Shown here piece by piece: positions 9,401 through 18,227 of a DNA stretch of 64,000 bases. The DNA comes from Leptolinea sp. GTDB taxonomy: Bacteria; Chloroflexota; Anaerolineae; Anaerolineales; Anaerolineaceae. The translations under genes were made by a program, and so were the position numbers. The DNA lies in the NCBI GenBank assembly GCA_012798535.1, contig JAAZMZ010000019.1, positions 1 to 64,000 on the forward strand, written 5' to 3'. Within the stretch, counting starts at the first letter, position 1; each line of letters opens with the position of its first letter. The notes beneath the pieces were generated by a model. It was given only the letters and a program-made list of their open reading frames with translations. It was not told the origin of the DNA and did no database searches.

Positions 9401-10106
9401 GGTATTCCACCGGTCCTTTGAAGTTGTTGTTCTGCATGAGAACAAGATCTTCTTTTACCCGCCGTGCGTCATCGGGCACAAGAAAATCGAAGATCGATCG
9501 TGACAATAAACCATCACCCTGAGGATAGCCAAAGAGCCTGTAGGTCGCCGGAGAAACAACCCGGATATTACCCTGCAGGTCTGTGATGGTAATATCGTCG
9601 GGTGAAGCATTCAGGATGGAACGATACAGGGCTTCGCTCTTCCGCAGAGATTCTTCGGTTTCTTTACGATATGTAATATCCGAAATAAAACTTAATACCG
9701 CCGGTTTTCCTTTCCATTCTGTTCTAACTGCGTTGATCTCCACCCAGATGGTCTGACCGTCTTTACCCAAAAGGCGGATTTCATATTGAGGATCGACGCC
9801 TTCTTCTTTCAATCGTTTCTCATAGCGATCGATCACCACTGGGCGATCATCGGGATGGATGAAATCGGTGAATGATGAAGCCTGGGAATCGGCTTCCGAA
9901 TAACCGGTTAATGCATAAGCTTTTTCATTACAGAAAACCAGTCGGCCATTCTGGACCACAATGATGGCTTCATGGAGGCTGTTCGATATGAATTTCTGAT
10001 AATTTTCGTCCAATAGATATTCGGCGTGGTTGTTTTTATGTCCGATCATCTTCTGTATCGCGCTTCCCATCACCCGCCAACCCTTCCCGGACCTTTTCTC
10101 ATGCAC
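6450..10106 (-). CDS. Hybrid sensor histidine kinase, PAS(x4)-HisKA-HATPase-REC-REC-HPt
   Basis: This 1218-residue soluble multistep phosphorelay kinase has no membrane segment. Four PAS units end in the D-I-T-x-R-K motifs near residues 147, 275, 397 and 525. The phosphoacceptor is His567 in SHEIRTP. The ATPase domain follows at about 680-795 with [12 protein letters not shown]. Two receiver domains lie at about 815-930 (VLVVDDND) and 970-1085 (ILLVEDN). A C-terminal HPt domain has [12 protein letters not shown] near 1165. The layout resembles BarA/ArcB-type kinases with every relay module in one chain. The GTG start at 10106 has no clear binding site. ATG at 10070 (MGSAIQ) is a good alternative. 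The ligand is unknown and no partner regulator is adjacent. Confidence 0.93.
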   Translation of the reverse strand: MHEKRSGKGWRVMGSAIQKMIGHKNNHAEYLLDENYQKFISNSLHEAIIVVQNGRLVFCNEKAYALTGYSEADSQASSFTDFIHPDDRPVVIDRYEKRLKEEGVDPQYEIRLLGKDGQTIWVEINAVRTEWKGKPAVLSFISDITYRKETEESLRKSEALYRSILNASPDDITITDLQGNIRVVSPATYRLFGYPQGDGLLSRSIFDFLVPDDARRVKEDLVLMQNNNFKGPVEYRAVRADGSLFDIETNAEVIRDADGIPVGMVFIVRDITERKLASEKIQKWANIFINVDWGVTAESAEGMRFELMNPAFAKMHGYTVEELSQLSILDVYTPDLRDGLPEIIRIIHETGHHAFESMHIRKDGSTFPVLVDATAIKDENGRVLYRAVNVQDITDRKRSEADLNVEQILMGNLMNNLPIQIYFKDLKSRFIRINSNQALRLGLTDPGLAIGKTDFDFFTEEHARQAYEDEQNIIRTGQSLRKEEKETYEDQPDSWVLTTKLPLRDKKGKIIGTFGTSMDITDRKRATEELQETNRELEKAISTANTLAVEAEMANIAKSEFLANMSHEIRTPMNGVIGMTGLLLDTNLDEEQRRYTEIIRTSGETLLTLINDILDFSKIEAGKLELEILNFDLQSLLDDFASALAVRAQEKDLEFICAADPDVPALLQGDPGRLRQILTNLVGNAIKFTEKGEVAVHARCLSKTDEEVELYFCVKDTGIGIQPDKIDLIFNKFTQADTSTTRQFGGTGLGLAISKQLAELMKGSIGVKSEPGKGSEFWFTVRLKRQPEGVVKNIPMPADLHGVKVLVVDDNDTNREILHVRMKSWGMRPTDVPDGQAALEALAAAHAEGDPFKIAVLDMHMPGMDGTMLAKAMKSDSRYQEIPLVLLTSLGERGEARRFASIGFAGYLVKPLRHGDLFNVLCATLATHSNGQKAENTSDDIPAIVTRHSAREICRVSVDSKKRILLVEDNIINQQVAMGFLKKYGLKADATANGEEALKALESIPYDLVLMDVQMPVMDGYEATRRIRDPKTPVLNHAVPVIAMTANALQGDREICLEAGMNDYISKPIEPQKLAEILEHWLPESTSVKKPVEKEPAIRAVENIKPVFDKPSFLDRLMGDEELAKSILVTFLENIPLQIQELKTSLLKNDLPGIELHAHTIKGASANISGEALRAAALALEKSAKNGETAAFSTGMNELERQYTRLKDVLLKEIKPEK

Positions 10107-10503
10107 AGATTCTGGTATTCTGCAGGTATTTCTCTAACCAGTCTTAAAAGTTCAGAATTAATCATCCCTTCAAAAATCCTGCATAAATTCATAAAAGATC
10201 CGTGAACTGGTCTGTTCCCCGGTTTTATCCGGGGAAAAACACTCCGCCTTTGATCCCCTTATATGTGGTTGAAATAGGTCAAAAACACGGATTGACAGAA
10301 ACTATTCCCACCCCATCAAATAAGGCCCGGCACCCCTTTGGAATTCTGGATACTCATCCATTTTACAGGTTCATGATATTCCGATATCAGCCGGCTGACT
10401 GTAAAAGATCGGTTAAATAGTCATAAAGCTGATGTTTGTACTTTTCTGGTGATATGGACGTTTTTCAATATACGGTCAGTTGATCGGAGGAAATCCCCAT
10501 CGA
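10107..10503. other. Gene-free interval of about 400 bases
   Basis: I see no convincing coding sequence here. The interval separates the flavodiiron gene from the kinase gene, both on the minus strand. It holds one perfect 8-bp hairpin (TTCCCCGG-TTTTAT-CCGGGGAA, 10215-10236) without a T-tract on the outgoing side of either strand, so it is not a standard terminator. The kinase promoter should lie here but no clear -35/-10 pair was identified. Confidence 0.5.
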
Positions 10504-11700
10504 TCAGGCCTTGATTTTTCTGGCAAACTCCAATCCAAAAGCGCGGCCCTGGACCAGTTCTTCATATCCGGGAGCGCCCTTGAAGATCAGACTCCCCAGC
10601 GATTCCCATTTCAGAACTTCCACCAGACTGAGGAATTCTTTCTCACCACCGCCCAGCCAGGCATGACTGCCAAAGATGGCGGTCTTCCGGTTATAGATAT
10701 GCTTACCCTCCGCCATCTCGAGGGCGGTTTTCATATCCGGGAACAGGCCGCCTTCATAGGTCGGTGCGCCAACCATCACACCCTGCCTGGTATACAGGCT
10801 TGGCAGGATATAACTGATGGGGGTTTGAGAGACATTATAGATGGTCAACGGTACTCCCGCATCCACAATACCCTGGGCTACAGCTTCCATCATGGCTTCT
10901 GTGTTTCCATACATGGAGGTGTAAAGTAGGGTGACCGCCGGATCTGCCGGTTCGGTTGTCAGAGAAGCCCATTTTTTATAAAGCTCAATCATTCTGCCGG
11001 GATTGTTGTGCCAGATCAGTCCATGCGACGGTGCAATGATGCGGACAGGCAGTGATGCCAGTTTTGCCAGCGCATTGTTCACAGGTTTGGAAAAAATAGC
11101 GATGATGTTCACATAATAACGCAGCGCCTGCTCTTCATACCAGTCCAAAGGCACCCCGGCATCATCGAAGATAGTGCCGTTCAATACCCCGTAACTGCCG
11201 AATGCATCACAGGAGAACAGCATCTGTTCGGACTCTTCATAGGTCATCATGGTTTCAGGCCAGTGCAGGAAAGGGGTGACAAAAAAACGTAGAGTATGCT
11301 TTCCCAGTGTGAGTGTCTCGCCGTCCGCCACTGCCCGAAGGTTTTCTGTTATGCCATAGAAATCCTGCAGCATGCCAACCGTTTTGGCCGTACCGATCAG
11401 TTGTACTTTCGGCGCGATTTTTAACAGGGTTCGCAACACGCCGGTATGATCAGGCTCCATGTGATTGATAATCACATAATCCAGTTTCTCAAGGCCGGTC
11501 AGGGATTGCAGTTTATCCATGTATTCGCCGGTCATTATGACCTTGTTCAGATCAATAACAGCTGTCTTTTCATCCCGGATTAGATAACTGTTATAGGACA
11601 CACCTTCTTTACTGATATCCCACAAACCTTCAAATAGCTGTGTGATCCGGTCATTAACGCCAATCCAGAATATTCCAGGTTTGATTTCAACAGGGAGCAT
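10504..11700 (-). CDS. fprA: Flavodiiron protein (FprA/A-type flavoprotein)
   Basis: This is a cytoplasmic O2- and/or NO-reducing flavoprotein used by anaerobes for oxidative or nitrosative defence. The N-terminal metallo-beta-lactamase-like diiron domain holds the ligand set His80-x-Glu82-x-Asp84-His85 (NHMEPDHTG), then HWPE, CDAFG and SHGLIW. A C-terminal flavodoxin domain begins near residue 255 with LLYTSMYGNTEAM. At 398 residues it is the standard two-domain form without a fused rubredoxin or flavin reductase, so an external electron donor is needed. AAAGGA precedes the ATG. It is divergent from the lipoprotein gene at 11929, and shared regulatory palindromes lie between them. Confidence 0.95.
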   Translation of the reverse strand: MLPVEIKPGIFWIGVNDRITQLFEGLWDISKEGVSYNSYLIRDEKTAVIDLNKVIMTGEYMDKLQSLTGLEKLDYVIINHMEPDHTGVLRTLLKIAPKVQLIGTAKTVGMLQDFYGITENLRAVADGETLTLGKHTLRFFVTPFLHWPETMMTYEESEQMLFSCDAFGSYGVLNGTIFDDAGVPLDWYEEQALRYYVNIIAIFSKPVNNALAKLASLPVRIIAPSHGLIWHNNPGRMIELYKKWASLTTEPADPAVTLLYTSMYGNTEAMMEAVAQGIVDAGVPLTIYNVSQTPISYILPSLYTRQGVMVGAPTYEGGLFPDMKTALEMAEGKHIYNRKTAIFGSHAWLGGGEKEFLSLVEVLKWESLGSLIFKGAPGYEELVQGRAFGLEFARKIKA

Positions 11701-11823
11701 CTTCTATCCTTTTCCAGGTGGTTTTTATTAATTCTACACCAGTGGATATTTAACGGTCTTGGTCGAAGCTGGAAGGCCGGAAAAATACCGGCAGGTCAGG
11801 CAGCCGGAATTACCATATCACTG

Positions 11824-11878
11824 ATACAAACCCCGAATCTGCCGTTTGTATAATCATTTAAGGTGTTCTATGATAGAA
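11824..11878 (+). promoter_or_regulatory. Candidate promoter with two palindromic sites
   Basis: An 8-bp perfect inverted repeat ATACAAAC-N12-GTTTGTAT (11824-11851) overlaps a consensus -10 TATAAT (11849-11854) on the plus strand. A second palindrome, TTCTA-TGA-TAGAA (11866-11878), follows near the expected transcription start. No good -35 was found, which fits activator dependence or repression. The sites lie between the divergent flavodiiron and lipoprotein genes. Confidence 0.5.
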
Positions 11879-11928
11879 AAACCTCCACCCTTCAGATAAT
11901 TAAAAATTGATCATGGGAGCAAGCGAAT

Positions 11929-13011
11929 ATGAAGAGCAAGCTTATTCTGATAGCGTTCCTGATCCTTTCTCTTATTTTGACTGGCTGCAATATGCCCCTA
12001 AGCCGACCTACTGAAACATCTGCGCCGATCATTCTGCCTGAATCGTCCAGTGTAAGCCAGCAACCGGGATCCACTCAATTCGAACCAACCCAGACAGCCG
12101 TTATTACGCCGGAACTTCCCACGCCCAGCCTGCCGCCTGAAATTGTGCATAAAGATGTCCCCGGTGCGCCCATCGGCAAGGTGTTGCAAACAGTACATGA
12201 TCAGGTGGACACTGCGACCGCTCCGAATAAGCAGGCTTTTGGCGGGGATAGTTTTCGAACTGGAAAATATGAACGTCCCTTTGATCAATCCATGAACTAC
12301 CTGCCTTTGGTCGATCTGGTTTCTGTTCAATTAAGCCGCGAAGATCCGCAGTGGATCTACATTCTTTTCAAGGTAGCCAAACCATTCACTGATGATCCCA
12401 AAGCCGATACCCATTTTATGGTTGAGTTGGATACCGATCTTGATAACCGCGGGAATTACCTGATTGTCACCGGTATGCCGAAAAGCAAGGAATGGTCGAC
12501 CGAGTCGGTACTGGTTCTGGCCAACCCTGACCTGAATGTGGGCGGTGTCTCGGTGGTTAAGCCGGATGAGAAATTGTCTGAAGGCCGCGGGTATTATTCG
12601 GAAATCTTCAATAATGGAGTGGGGGAAGATGCAGACCTGGCCTGGTCACGTCTATCCAGAGTGGATTCCGCCGTTGCTCAAATTGCCTTTAAAAACACCC
12701 TGACCGGTGGTGAAAAAGGAAAATTCATCTGGCTGCCCTGGTCGGATGCCGGCATACTTGAATGGTCGCTTTTCGAATTCAACGATCATTTCACCCTGTC
12801 CGCGGCCGGTTATCCGGTGAAGGACGATATGGCGAATTACCCGATCAAAGCGCTGTGGGGTATTGACAACACCTGTAGGGTTCCTTCGGGTTTTACACCC
12901 ACCGGAACCATGCCTGGACTCTGCGGAAATTATGATCCAGTTCCTTACAAAGAAGACCAACCGGTGCCGTGTTCATGTGATCCGCGTGATAAAAAGTGCG
13001 TTTGCCCGTAA
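11929..13011 (+). CDS. Predicted lipoprotein of unknown function
   Basis: A type II signal peptide ends in the lipobox LTGC (Cys20). A Pro/Thr/Ser linker follows to about residue 75. The globular part contains Asp/Asn-rich strands such as HFMVELDTDLDNRGNY, resembling the dispersed beta-strands of carbohydrate-binding or DOMON-like folds. I cannot assign a family. The C-terminal tail PVPCSCDPRDKKCVCP has five Cys within 16 residues and could hold disulfides or bind metal. It is probably anchored to the outer face of the membrane. An intrinsic terminator lies 23 bases after the stop. Confidence 0.65.
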   Translation: MKSKLILIAFLILSLILTGCNMPLSRPTETSAPIILPESSSVSQQPGSTQFEPTQTAVITPELPTPSLPPEIVHKDVPGAPIGKVLQTVHDQVDTATAPNKQAFGGDSFRTGKYERPFDQSMNYLPLVDLVSVQLSREDPQWIYILFKVAKPFTDDPKADTHFMVELDTDLDNRGNYLIVTGMPKSKEWSTESVLVLANPDLNVGGVSVVKPDEKLSEGRGYYSEIFNNGVGEDADLAWSRLSRVDSAVAQIAFKNTLTGGEKGKFIWLPWSDAGILEWSLFEFNDHFTLSAAGYPVKDDMANYPIKALWGIDNTCRVPSGFTPTGTMPGLCGNYDPVPYKEDQPVPCSCDPRDKKCVCP

Positions 13012-13033
13012 TGTGAATATGATATAGGAAGCC

Positions 13034-13053
13034 CCCATATTTATGGGTTTTTT
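13034..13053 (+). terminator. Rho-independent terminator
   Basis: CCCAT-ATTT-ATGGG forms a short stem and is followed directly by TTTTTT. It ends the lipoprotein transcript. Confidence 0.7.
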
Positions 13054-13236
13054 CTGACCTGGTTGGAAGCAATCCTGACAGGTGATGTTAGAATATCCCG
13101 CAGTCATTATTTATCCATACTTCGGGGATTCAAGTAGAGTCATACCCGGAAGAGACGAACACCGGGGTTCATCGAAAAGCACCCCCCACCCAATCCCCCC
13201 CATAATTCCTAACCAGAGTGAGCTCGATCGATAATT

Positions 13237-14886
13237 ATGAACAACACCTCTGCTCAAAAGAATAAGGAGAAATCGTCGAAAATATCCAATTATGCCGGAC
13301 TGATCGTATTTCTGCTAACCGGCATTGTTTTCAGTATCCATTTCTCCCCTTCACTGTATTACGATGATTGGAATCACTTTGCCTACAACTTCTATAAAGG
13401 CACACTTCCCTGGTTCATGCCCGATTTTATCCGGCCGTTAACCTATTTTCCTCTGCGGCTGGAAACAAGTCTGGTTGGTATGAATCTGCCCGTTCTTACG
13501 GTAATTCATATCACCCTTCTGGCTCTGGAAGCATTTCTTTTCTATCTGCTTCTCGAAAAATTGAGACTCTTCCCCACAATTCTCAATGCCCTTGCGGCAT
13601 TGCTGATCATTTTTTCTCCCATGGATATGACCCGTATGTGGCTTTTGATCAGCCCGGGCATGATGATCTGTGTGTTGATCTATATGCTCAGCCTGGTTCA
13701 TTTCATCGAGAAACAGAACTGGTTGGTCTTTGTAGCAGGTTTGATCGTTGGGTTTGTAACCCTGCTCTATTACGAAATTCAACTGGGATTGATGATCATC
13801 TTTCCCGCCGCGCTCTTCCTATTAACGAGGATCAGGCAGAGGAAAAACGAGTGGTGGATGCTGTTTCCCATTTTTCTTGGCATCGATTACCTAGTTTTCC
13901 GCATGTTGGGCATCTCCATGGGCGGCGCGTCATTTCACACTTCCCAGTCCATCACAATGATCTATATTCTCCGGCAGGTACGCAACGCGCTGCTATGCCT
14001 GTTCAACGCCTGGTATCTGCCGGTAAAAACAGATATCGTCATCGGCCTGATCGCCATATGGTCAACGGTTTTCGCCGTACTCTTTGTTGCGTATCAATAT
14101 GTGAGATCGGGATTTGAAAAAGATGTGCGTTCAAAATTCTTGAAAGCCGCTTGCATATTTATGTCAGGGATTTTCATCTGGCTGGCAGGCTACATTCCCT
14201 GGCTGGCATATGGGATTCCGTCCATCATGGACTGGTTCTCGTCGCGAGCTCATAATACGGCCATACCCGGTACTGTGATTTGCCTGTGCGCGCTACTCTA
14301 TTTCCTGGCAGAAATTCCCCGTGTCAGTCCTTCGCGAAAACAGGGATTGATGATTGCCCTCGCGATACCATTTCTCTTAACCGGAGCGTTGTCTCAAACC
14401 ACATTGCAGTATGAGAACAAGCTGCTGTGGAATGATTATCGAAAAATGTGGAATGGTTTCTTTGCGGCTGTCCCCAATATTAAAAATGATACCCATGTTG
14501 TTCTGGTCATCAGTCCCAATCCTGAAAAACCAAGATTTGGAGAACGTGAATTTCTCACCAGCGCGAGTTTCAATGTTGAAATCTCCAGAGCTCTGAATAT
14601 TTTTTACGCAAACAATACTCTGGAGGGAGAATTCATGTATAAGCACATGGAACTCCCTGATACACCCGTGATGACCGATCACGGGATCCGGAATCCACCG
14701 ACCTACTCCGGAGCGATCCCGTACGATGAAATCCTGTTTATCGAATTTGATAGGGTGTCTGGAAAGGTGAAAGTCATTCGTGATCTCAGAAATGAATTCG
14801 GGATACCTGATCCGGCCTATAATGCTGACCGGCATATCGATAACAGACCATTGGATAAACCGACGCTGCGCTATATCGTTCAATAA
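13237..14886 (+). CDS. Polytopic membrane protein, possible GT-C-like glycosyltransferase
   Basis: This 549-residue protein has about eleven hydrophobic segments between residues 17 and 390. A soluble C-terminal part of about 150 residues follows. The first large extracytoplasmic loop has YYDDWNHF, an acidic pair in the place where GT-C (GT39/GT83-like) transferases keep their catalytic Asp. This is suggestive only and I do not recognise a specific family. The start is ATG at 13237 with a weak upstream site. It has no obvious operon partner. The 225 bases before it hold the preceding terminator and a C-rich stretch. Confidence 0.5.
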   Translation: MNNTSAQKNKEKSSKISNYAGLIVFLLTGIVFSIHFSPSLYYDDWNHFAYNFYKGTLPWFMPDFIRPLTYFPLRLETSLVGMNLPVLTVIHITLLALEAFLFYLLLEKLRLFPTILNALAALLIIFSPMDMTRMWLLISPGMMICVLIYMLSLVHFIEKQNWLVFVAGLIVGFVTLLYYEIQLGLMIIFPAALFLLTRIRQRKNEWWMLFPIFLGIDYLVFRMLGISMGGASFHTSQSITMIYILRQVRNALLCLFNAWYLPVKTDIVIGLIAIWSTVFAVLFVAYQYVRSGFEKDVRSKFLKAACIFMSGIFIWLAGYIPWLAYGIPSIMDWFSSRAHNTAIPGTVICLCALLYFLAEIPRVSPSRKQGLMIALAIPFLLTGALSQTTLQYENKLLWNDYRKMWNGFFAAVPNIKNDTHVVLVISPNPEKPRFGEREFLTSASFNVEISRALNIFYANNTLEGEFMYKHMELPDTPVMTDHGIRNPPTYSGAIPYDEILFIEFDRVSGKVKVIRDLRNEFGIPDPAYNADRHIDNRPLDKPTLRYIVQ

Positions 14887-15005
14887 AGTAGATTCATTTC
14901 AGTGTCAGGCGTCAGGCAACCGCTAAATCACAAATCCGTATAAATATATATATCTGGCGGTTGGGGAAGGGATTGCTTAACCGTGAGAGCCAAAAGGAGA
15001 ACGGA

Positions 15006-15473
15006 ATGAAGACACTGGTTTTATTCGAATCGTTTTTCGGAAATACCGAGAAGGTTGCCCGTGCCATCGGATCTGCCCTGGGTTTGACCGATGCCGATGT
15101 GATGCGGGTGACAGAACTGAAACCCGGCCAGCTTGAAGAGACCGAATTATTGATCGTAGGATCACCCACCCGCGCATTTCAAGCCTCGCCGGATACAAAA
15201 GTGTTCCTATCGAAACTGGCGTCAAACTCGTTAAAAGGGAAGAAAATTGCCGCATTTGACACCCGTGCCGAGATGACAGAAAAAACTCCGGGATTTCTGC
15301 GCTTTATGGCTGGCCTGTTTGGATATGCCGCCGAACCTATCGCCAGAAAGCTGGTGAGCAAGGGCGGCACGCAGATTCTGGCACCCGCCGGATTCATTGT
15401 GCTAAACTCTGAAGGCCCTCTAAAAGAAGGCGAACTGGAACGTGCCGCCGCGTGGGTCAGAGAAATTAAATAA
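15006..15473 (+). CDS. Flavodoxin-domain protein
   Basis: This 155-residue protein has a single flavodoxin fold. The FMN phosphate loop is ESFFGNTEKVARAI (residues 8-21), followed by LLIVGSPTRAF and KIAAFDTRAEM at the flavin-binding loops. It probably carries electrons, or is a small flavodoxin-type oxidoreductase, in the cytoplasm. ATG at 15006 is chosen because AAGGAGA lies 7 bases upstream. The in-frame extension to 14961 has no such support. The flavodiiron protein at 10.5-11.7 kb could be a partner, but the genes are not linked. Confidence 0.85.
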   Translation: MKTLVLFESFFGNTEKVARAIGSALGLTDADVMRVTELKPGQLEETELLIVGSPTRAFQASPDTKVFLSKLASNSLKGKKIAAFDTRAEMTEKTPGFLRFMAGLFGYAAEPIARKLVSKGGTQILAPAGFIVLNSEGPLKEGELERAAAWVREIK

Positions 15474-15550
15474 TTCCCCCCTGAAATTAAATCAGAAAGA
15501 AGCGGGTCGTTTGATTTGCTCCTCTCTGTTGATTTGTCAATCCTTCTGTA

Positions 15551-16447
15551 TCAAGCCGTCACTTTTTCCGTGTGCAGCAGGTTTAATCCACTTTTTTCGA
15601 AAATGTAAAGAGGAGCCGCCGCGATGCCCACCACACTGGGTCCGGTATGCGCGCCCAGCACCGGCGCCACCGGAAGGGTTTCATCAAACACACAGTCAAA
15701 CATGCTGGCGATGCGTTCTTTCAATAAATTCACCCCTTCCATGTTATTTCCGTGAATGAACTGGATGCGCAGCGGAATGTTCTGTGAAAATTTCTGGGCA
15801 ACGATATCCGCCATACGGTGGATCGCCCGCCGAAGGGTGGGCGCCTGCCCCCAGTTATAGTATTTGCCATCATCTTTGGCTACACCGATGATCGGTTTGA
15901 TATTTAACATGGAAGCCAGCAGCCCTTTTAGATGACTGATCCGTCCACCGTGGATCAGATACTTCAGATCACCCAGGGTGAAGAGTGTTTGCTGGTTCTC
16001 GCGGATCTGATCCACCAACTTGATTATGTCTCCCATCACCCAACCGGTGCGCATCGCATGCGCGGCAGCCTGAACTTGCCATCCCAGAGGGCCGGAAAGG
16101 GTTTTTGAATCCAGAATGGTCACATGGGCTTCGGGGACCATCTGCGCGCCAAGCCTGGCCGAATTGCAGGTTCCACTCAACCCGGATGAGATATGAATGG
16201 ACAGGATATCCGGGTCGGTTTTTGCCAGTTCACGATACAAATCGGCAAAATCACCGGGAGAAGGCTGCGATGTAATGGGAAACGCGCCGGTATCGGTCAG
16301 TATTTGATAAAAGGTTACATAATCGATATCTTTTCCCCCCACATAGGTCTTTCCATTCAGGGTGATCCGCAGGGGTAAGGTATGTATGTCCAGTCCCGCA
16401 GAATCAGTTTCGGAAAGATCCATTCCCGAATCGGTAACAATCTGCAT
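15551..16447 (-). CDS. DegV family fatty-acid-binding protein
   Basis: This is a 298-residue DegV protein. In Firmicutes the family (FakB) presents a bound fatty acid to the kinase FakA. The sequence starts with the family hallmark IVTDSGMDL. It has ITSQPSPGDF and HISSGLSGTCNSA at the lipid carboxylate-binding site, and GGRISHLKG in the second domain. The length is normal. GGAGGAAAC directly precedes the ATG. No FakA-like kinase lies nearby, so the acceptor is unknown. The gene is divergent from the aminotransferase gene at 16660. Confidence 0.93.
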   Translation of the reverse strand: MQIVTDSGMDLSETDSAGLDIHTLPLRITLNGKTYVGGKDIDYVTFYQILTDTGAFPITSQPSPGDFADLYRELAKTDPDILSIHISSGLSGTCNSARLGAQMVPEAHVTILDSKTLSGPLGWQVQAAAHAMRTGWVMGDIIKLVDQIRENQQTLFTLGDLKYLIHGGRISHLKGLLASMLNIKPIIGVAKDDGKYYNWGQAPTLRRAIHRMADIVAQKFSQNIPLRIQFIHGNNMEGVNLLKERIASMFDCVFDETLPVAPVLGAHTGPSVVGIAAAPLYIFEKSGLNLLHTEKVTA

Positions 16448-16463
16448 GTTTCCTCCAATAAAA

Positions 16464-16621
16464 AAATGCCATCAAAGGCCTTCGAGATAGCGAGACTGTA
16501 ACATTAATTGAGTCATATTCAATGTGTCTTTAGATACAGTAAGCGGCCTATTTTGCCCTTGCGGGTTCCACTCTCGCTCTTCGATATCCTTTCGAGTCGC
16601 AGTTGGCCTTTCGAAGGCATT
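16464..16621. repeat. Spaced inverted repeat between divergent genes
   Basis: AAATGCCATCAAAGGCC (16464-16480) and GGCCTTTCGAAGGCATT (16605-16621) are imperfect inverted copies. They flank the interval between degV and the aminotransferase gene, one arm near each start. They may be paired regulator sites or a decayed element end. No gene lies between them. Confidence 0.35.
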
Positions 16622-16659
16622 ACAATTTGATAGGTAAATATCCTATCGGAGCGCCACCT

Positions 16660-17778
16660 ATGACTATCCCCCCGTTTAAACTGGAACGCTATTACGCATT
16701 ATATGAATTCAAAGCCAGTATTATGTTGAGTTCATCGGATTGTGAAAGCCTGTCTATGGCCGAAGTTCTGGACATGGCTTCGCCGCAGAATCTGGATATC
16801 TGGAAGAACTTACGCCTTGGCTACACCGAAACCCAGGGAAGCCCAATGCTGCGGGAAGAAATTGCCCGGAAGTACGGAAATATCCACCCGGACAATATCA
16901 TGGTGGCCGCCCCGGAGGAATTGATCTTTATTGCCATGCAAACCCTGCTGACGCCAGGAGATCATGTGATTGCCATGGCGCCGGCTTATCAATCGTTGTA
17001 TGAGATCGCCGCATCCAATGGTTGCTCCCTGTCCTTCTGGCATCTCAAACCAACCGGTAATGGTTGGACGGCTGATCCGAATGAGCTTAATTCGTTGATC
17101 ACCCCGCGCACCCGGATGCTGGTAATGAACTTTCCCAACAATCCCACCGGCTACCTGCCCACGCGCGAGCAATTCGATGCGATTTTGAAAATTGCTCAAA
17201 AGCATGGCATCCTCCTTTTTATCGATGAGATGTACCGCCTGCTGGAGTATGATCCCGCCGACAAACTGCCGGCTGTGTGCGATGTCTATGAAAAAGGGAT
17301 TTCACTCGCAGGTCTTTCGAAATCTATGGCCTTACCCGGACTTCGAATCGGCTGGCTGGCTACACAACAAACGGAGTTGATGGAACGGTGGCTGGCCTAC
17401 AAAGATTACACCACCATCTGCAACAGCGCGCCCTCAGAGATCCTCGCGCTCATTGCTCTGCAAAACCAGGACTCTATCGTTAAACGCAACCTGGAGATCA
17501 TCCGGTCGAACATCCAGAGAGTCACAGATGTATTTACGCGATACAAACACCTTATCAACTGGATGCCTCCCCGCGCCGGATCTGTCGCATTTCCACAGTG
17601 GAAAGGAAAAATGAGTGCGGAAGAGCTTTGTCAGCAGATGCTCGAACGATACAGCGTGATGCTGGTACCCGGTTCTCTGTTCGATCACCCCGGTGTTCAT
17701 TTCCGACTCGGATTGGGCCGCAAGAATTTTGCCGCAGGGATTAGCCTTCTGGAGAAGCTCATGTCTGAATGTGATTGA
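16660..17778 (+). CDS. PLP-dependent class I/II aminotransferase
   Basis: This 372-residue fold-type I enzyme has the cofactor Lys221 in SLAGLSKSMALPGLRIGWL and the NFPNNPTGYLP motif around the pyridine ring. IDEMYRLLEY carries the conserved Asp and Tyr. A late Arg (HFRLGLGR) should bind the substrate carboxylate. The substrate is not predictable. The family includes many amino-acid aminotransferases and biosynthetic variants. ATG 16660 is preferred, with GGAG 8 bases upstream. A TTG at 16603 would extend the protein through the inverted repeat. The gene is monocistronic or pairs loosely with dodecin. Confidence 0.88.
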   Translation: MTIPPFKLERYYALYEFKASIMLSSSDCESLSMAEVLDMASPQNLDIWKNLRLGYTETQGSPMLREEIARKYGNIHPDNIMVAAPEELIFIAMQTLLTPGDHVIAMAPAYQSLYEIAASNGCSLSFWHLKPTGNGWTADPNELNSLITPRTRMLVMNFPNNPTGYLPTREQFDAILKIAQKHGILLFIDEMYRLLEYDPADKLPAVCDVYEKGISLAGLSKSMALPGLRIGWLATQQTELMERWLAYKDYTTICNSAPSEILALIALQNQDSIVKRNLEIIRSNIQRVTDVFTRYKHLINWMPPRAGSVAFPQWKGKMSAEELCQQMLERYSVMLVPGSLFDHPGVHFRLGLGRKNFAAGISLLEKLMSECD

Positions 17779-17907
17779 TCCCCTTCTGCGGATGATTGCA
17801 CCATACTTATCGAATCCATTTGTATTCCCGGGCAGATTCGGATACCATCAGAGTGTCGTAAGGTTTATCAAGCCAATGCTATCCTATCGAATTAAAGGAG
17901 ATGCGTG

Positions 17908-18114
17908 ATGACTGTTGCAAAAGTAACCGAAATTAAGGCCTCTTCGACGAAGAGTTTTGATGATGCCATTAAAGCCGGCATTGCCCGGGCTCATAAAACC
18001 CTCAAGAATGTCAAATCCGCCTGGATCGAAAATCAAGAAGTCCTGATCGATGAAAAAGGAAATGTGTGCGAATACCGTGTGGAGATGAAGATCACCTTCA
18101 TTCTGGAGGACTAA
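17908..18114 (+). CDS. Dodecin, flavin storage protein
   Basis: This 68-residue protein matches the dodecin family, small proteins that form hollow dodecamers binding riboflavin or FMN. The signature includes VAKVTEIKASSTKSFDDAI and the flavin-stacking Trp in KSAWIENQEVLID, followed by the strand EYRVEMKITFILED. The length is standard. An AAAGGAG site lies 7 bases before ATG 17908. It is followed by an intrinsic terminator. It may buffer flavin for the flavoproteins of this organism, such as the flavodiiron protein and the flavodoxin. Confidence 0.95.
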   Translation: MTVAKVTEIKASSTKSFDDAIKAGIARAHKTLKNVKSAWIENQEVLIDEKGNVCEYRVEMKITFILED

Positions 18115-18149
18115 TTTCAAACACACGTTACCGCCGCTAAGAATAAAAA

Positions 18150-18182
18150 CCTGCCCTGTGTACACGGGGCAGGACGATTTTT
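18150..18182 (+). terminator. Rho-independent terminator
   Basis: The 24-base hairpin CCTGCCCTGTGTACACGGGG (continuing CAGG) is followed, after GACGA, by TTTTT. It ends the dodecin transcript. Confidence 0.75.
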
Positions 18183-18227
18183 AGAAAAAGATTCCAGGAT
18201 CAACCAATCTCTGAAATAAACCGTCCA

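Noticed and set aside
10215..10236. Hairpin TTCCCCGG-TTTTAT-CCGGGGAA as a terminator
   Set aside because: No T-run follows the stem on either strand; the A-run is on the wrong side.
10202..10420. Plus-strand frame of 72 codons in the 400-base gap
   Set aside because: It has no ribosome binding site, no recognisable composition or motif, and it includes the hairpin.
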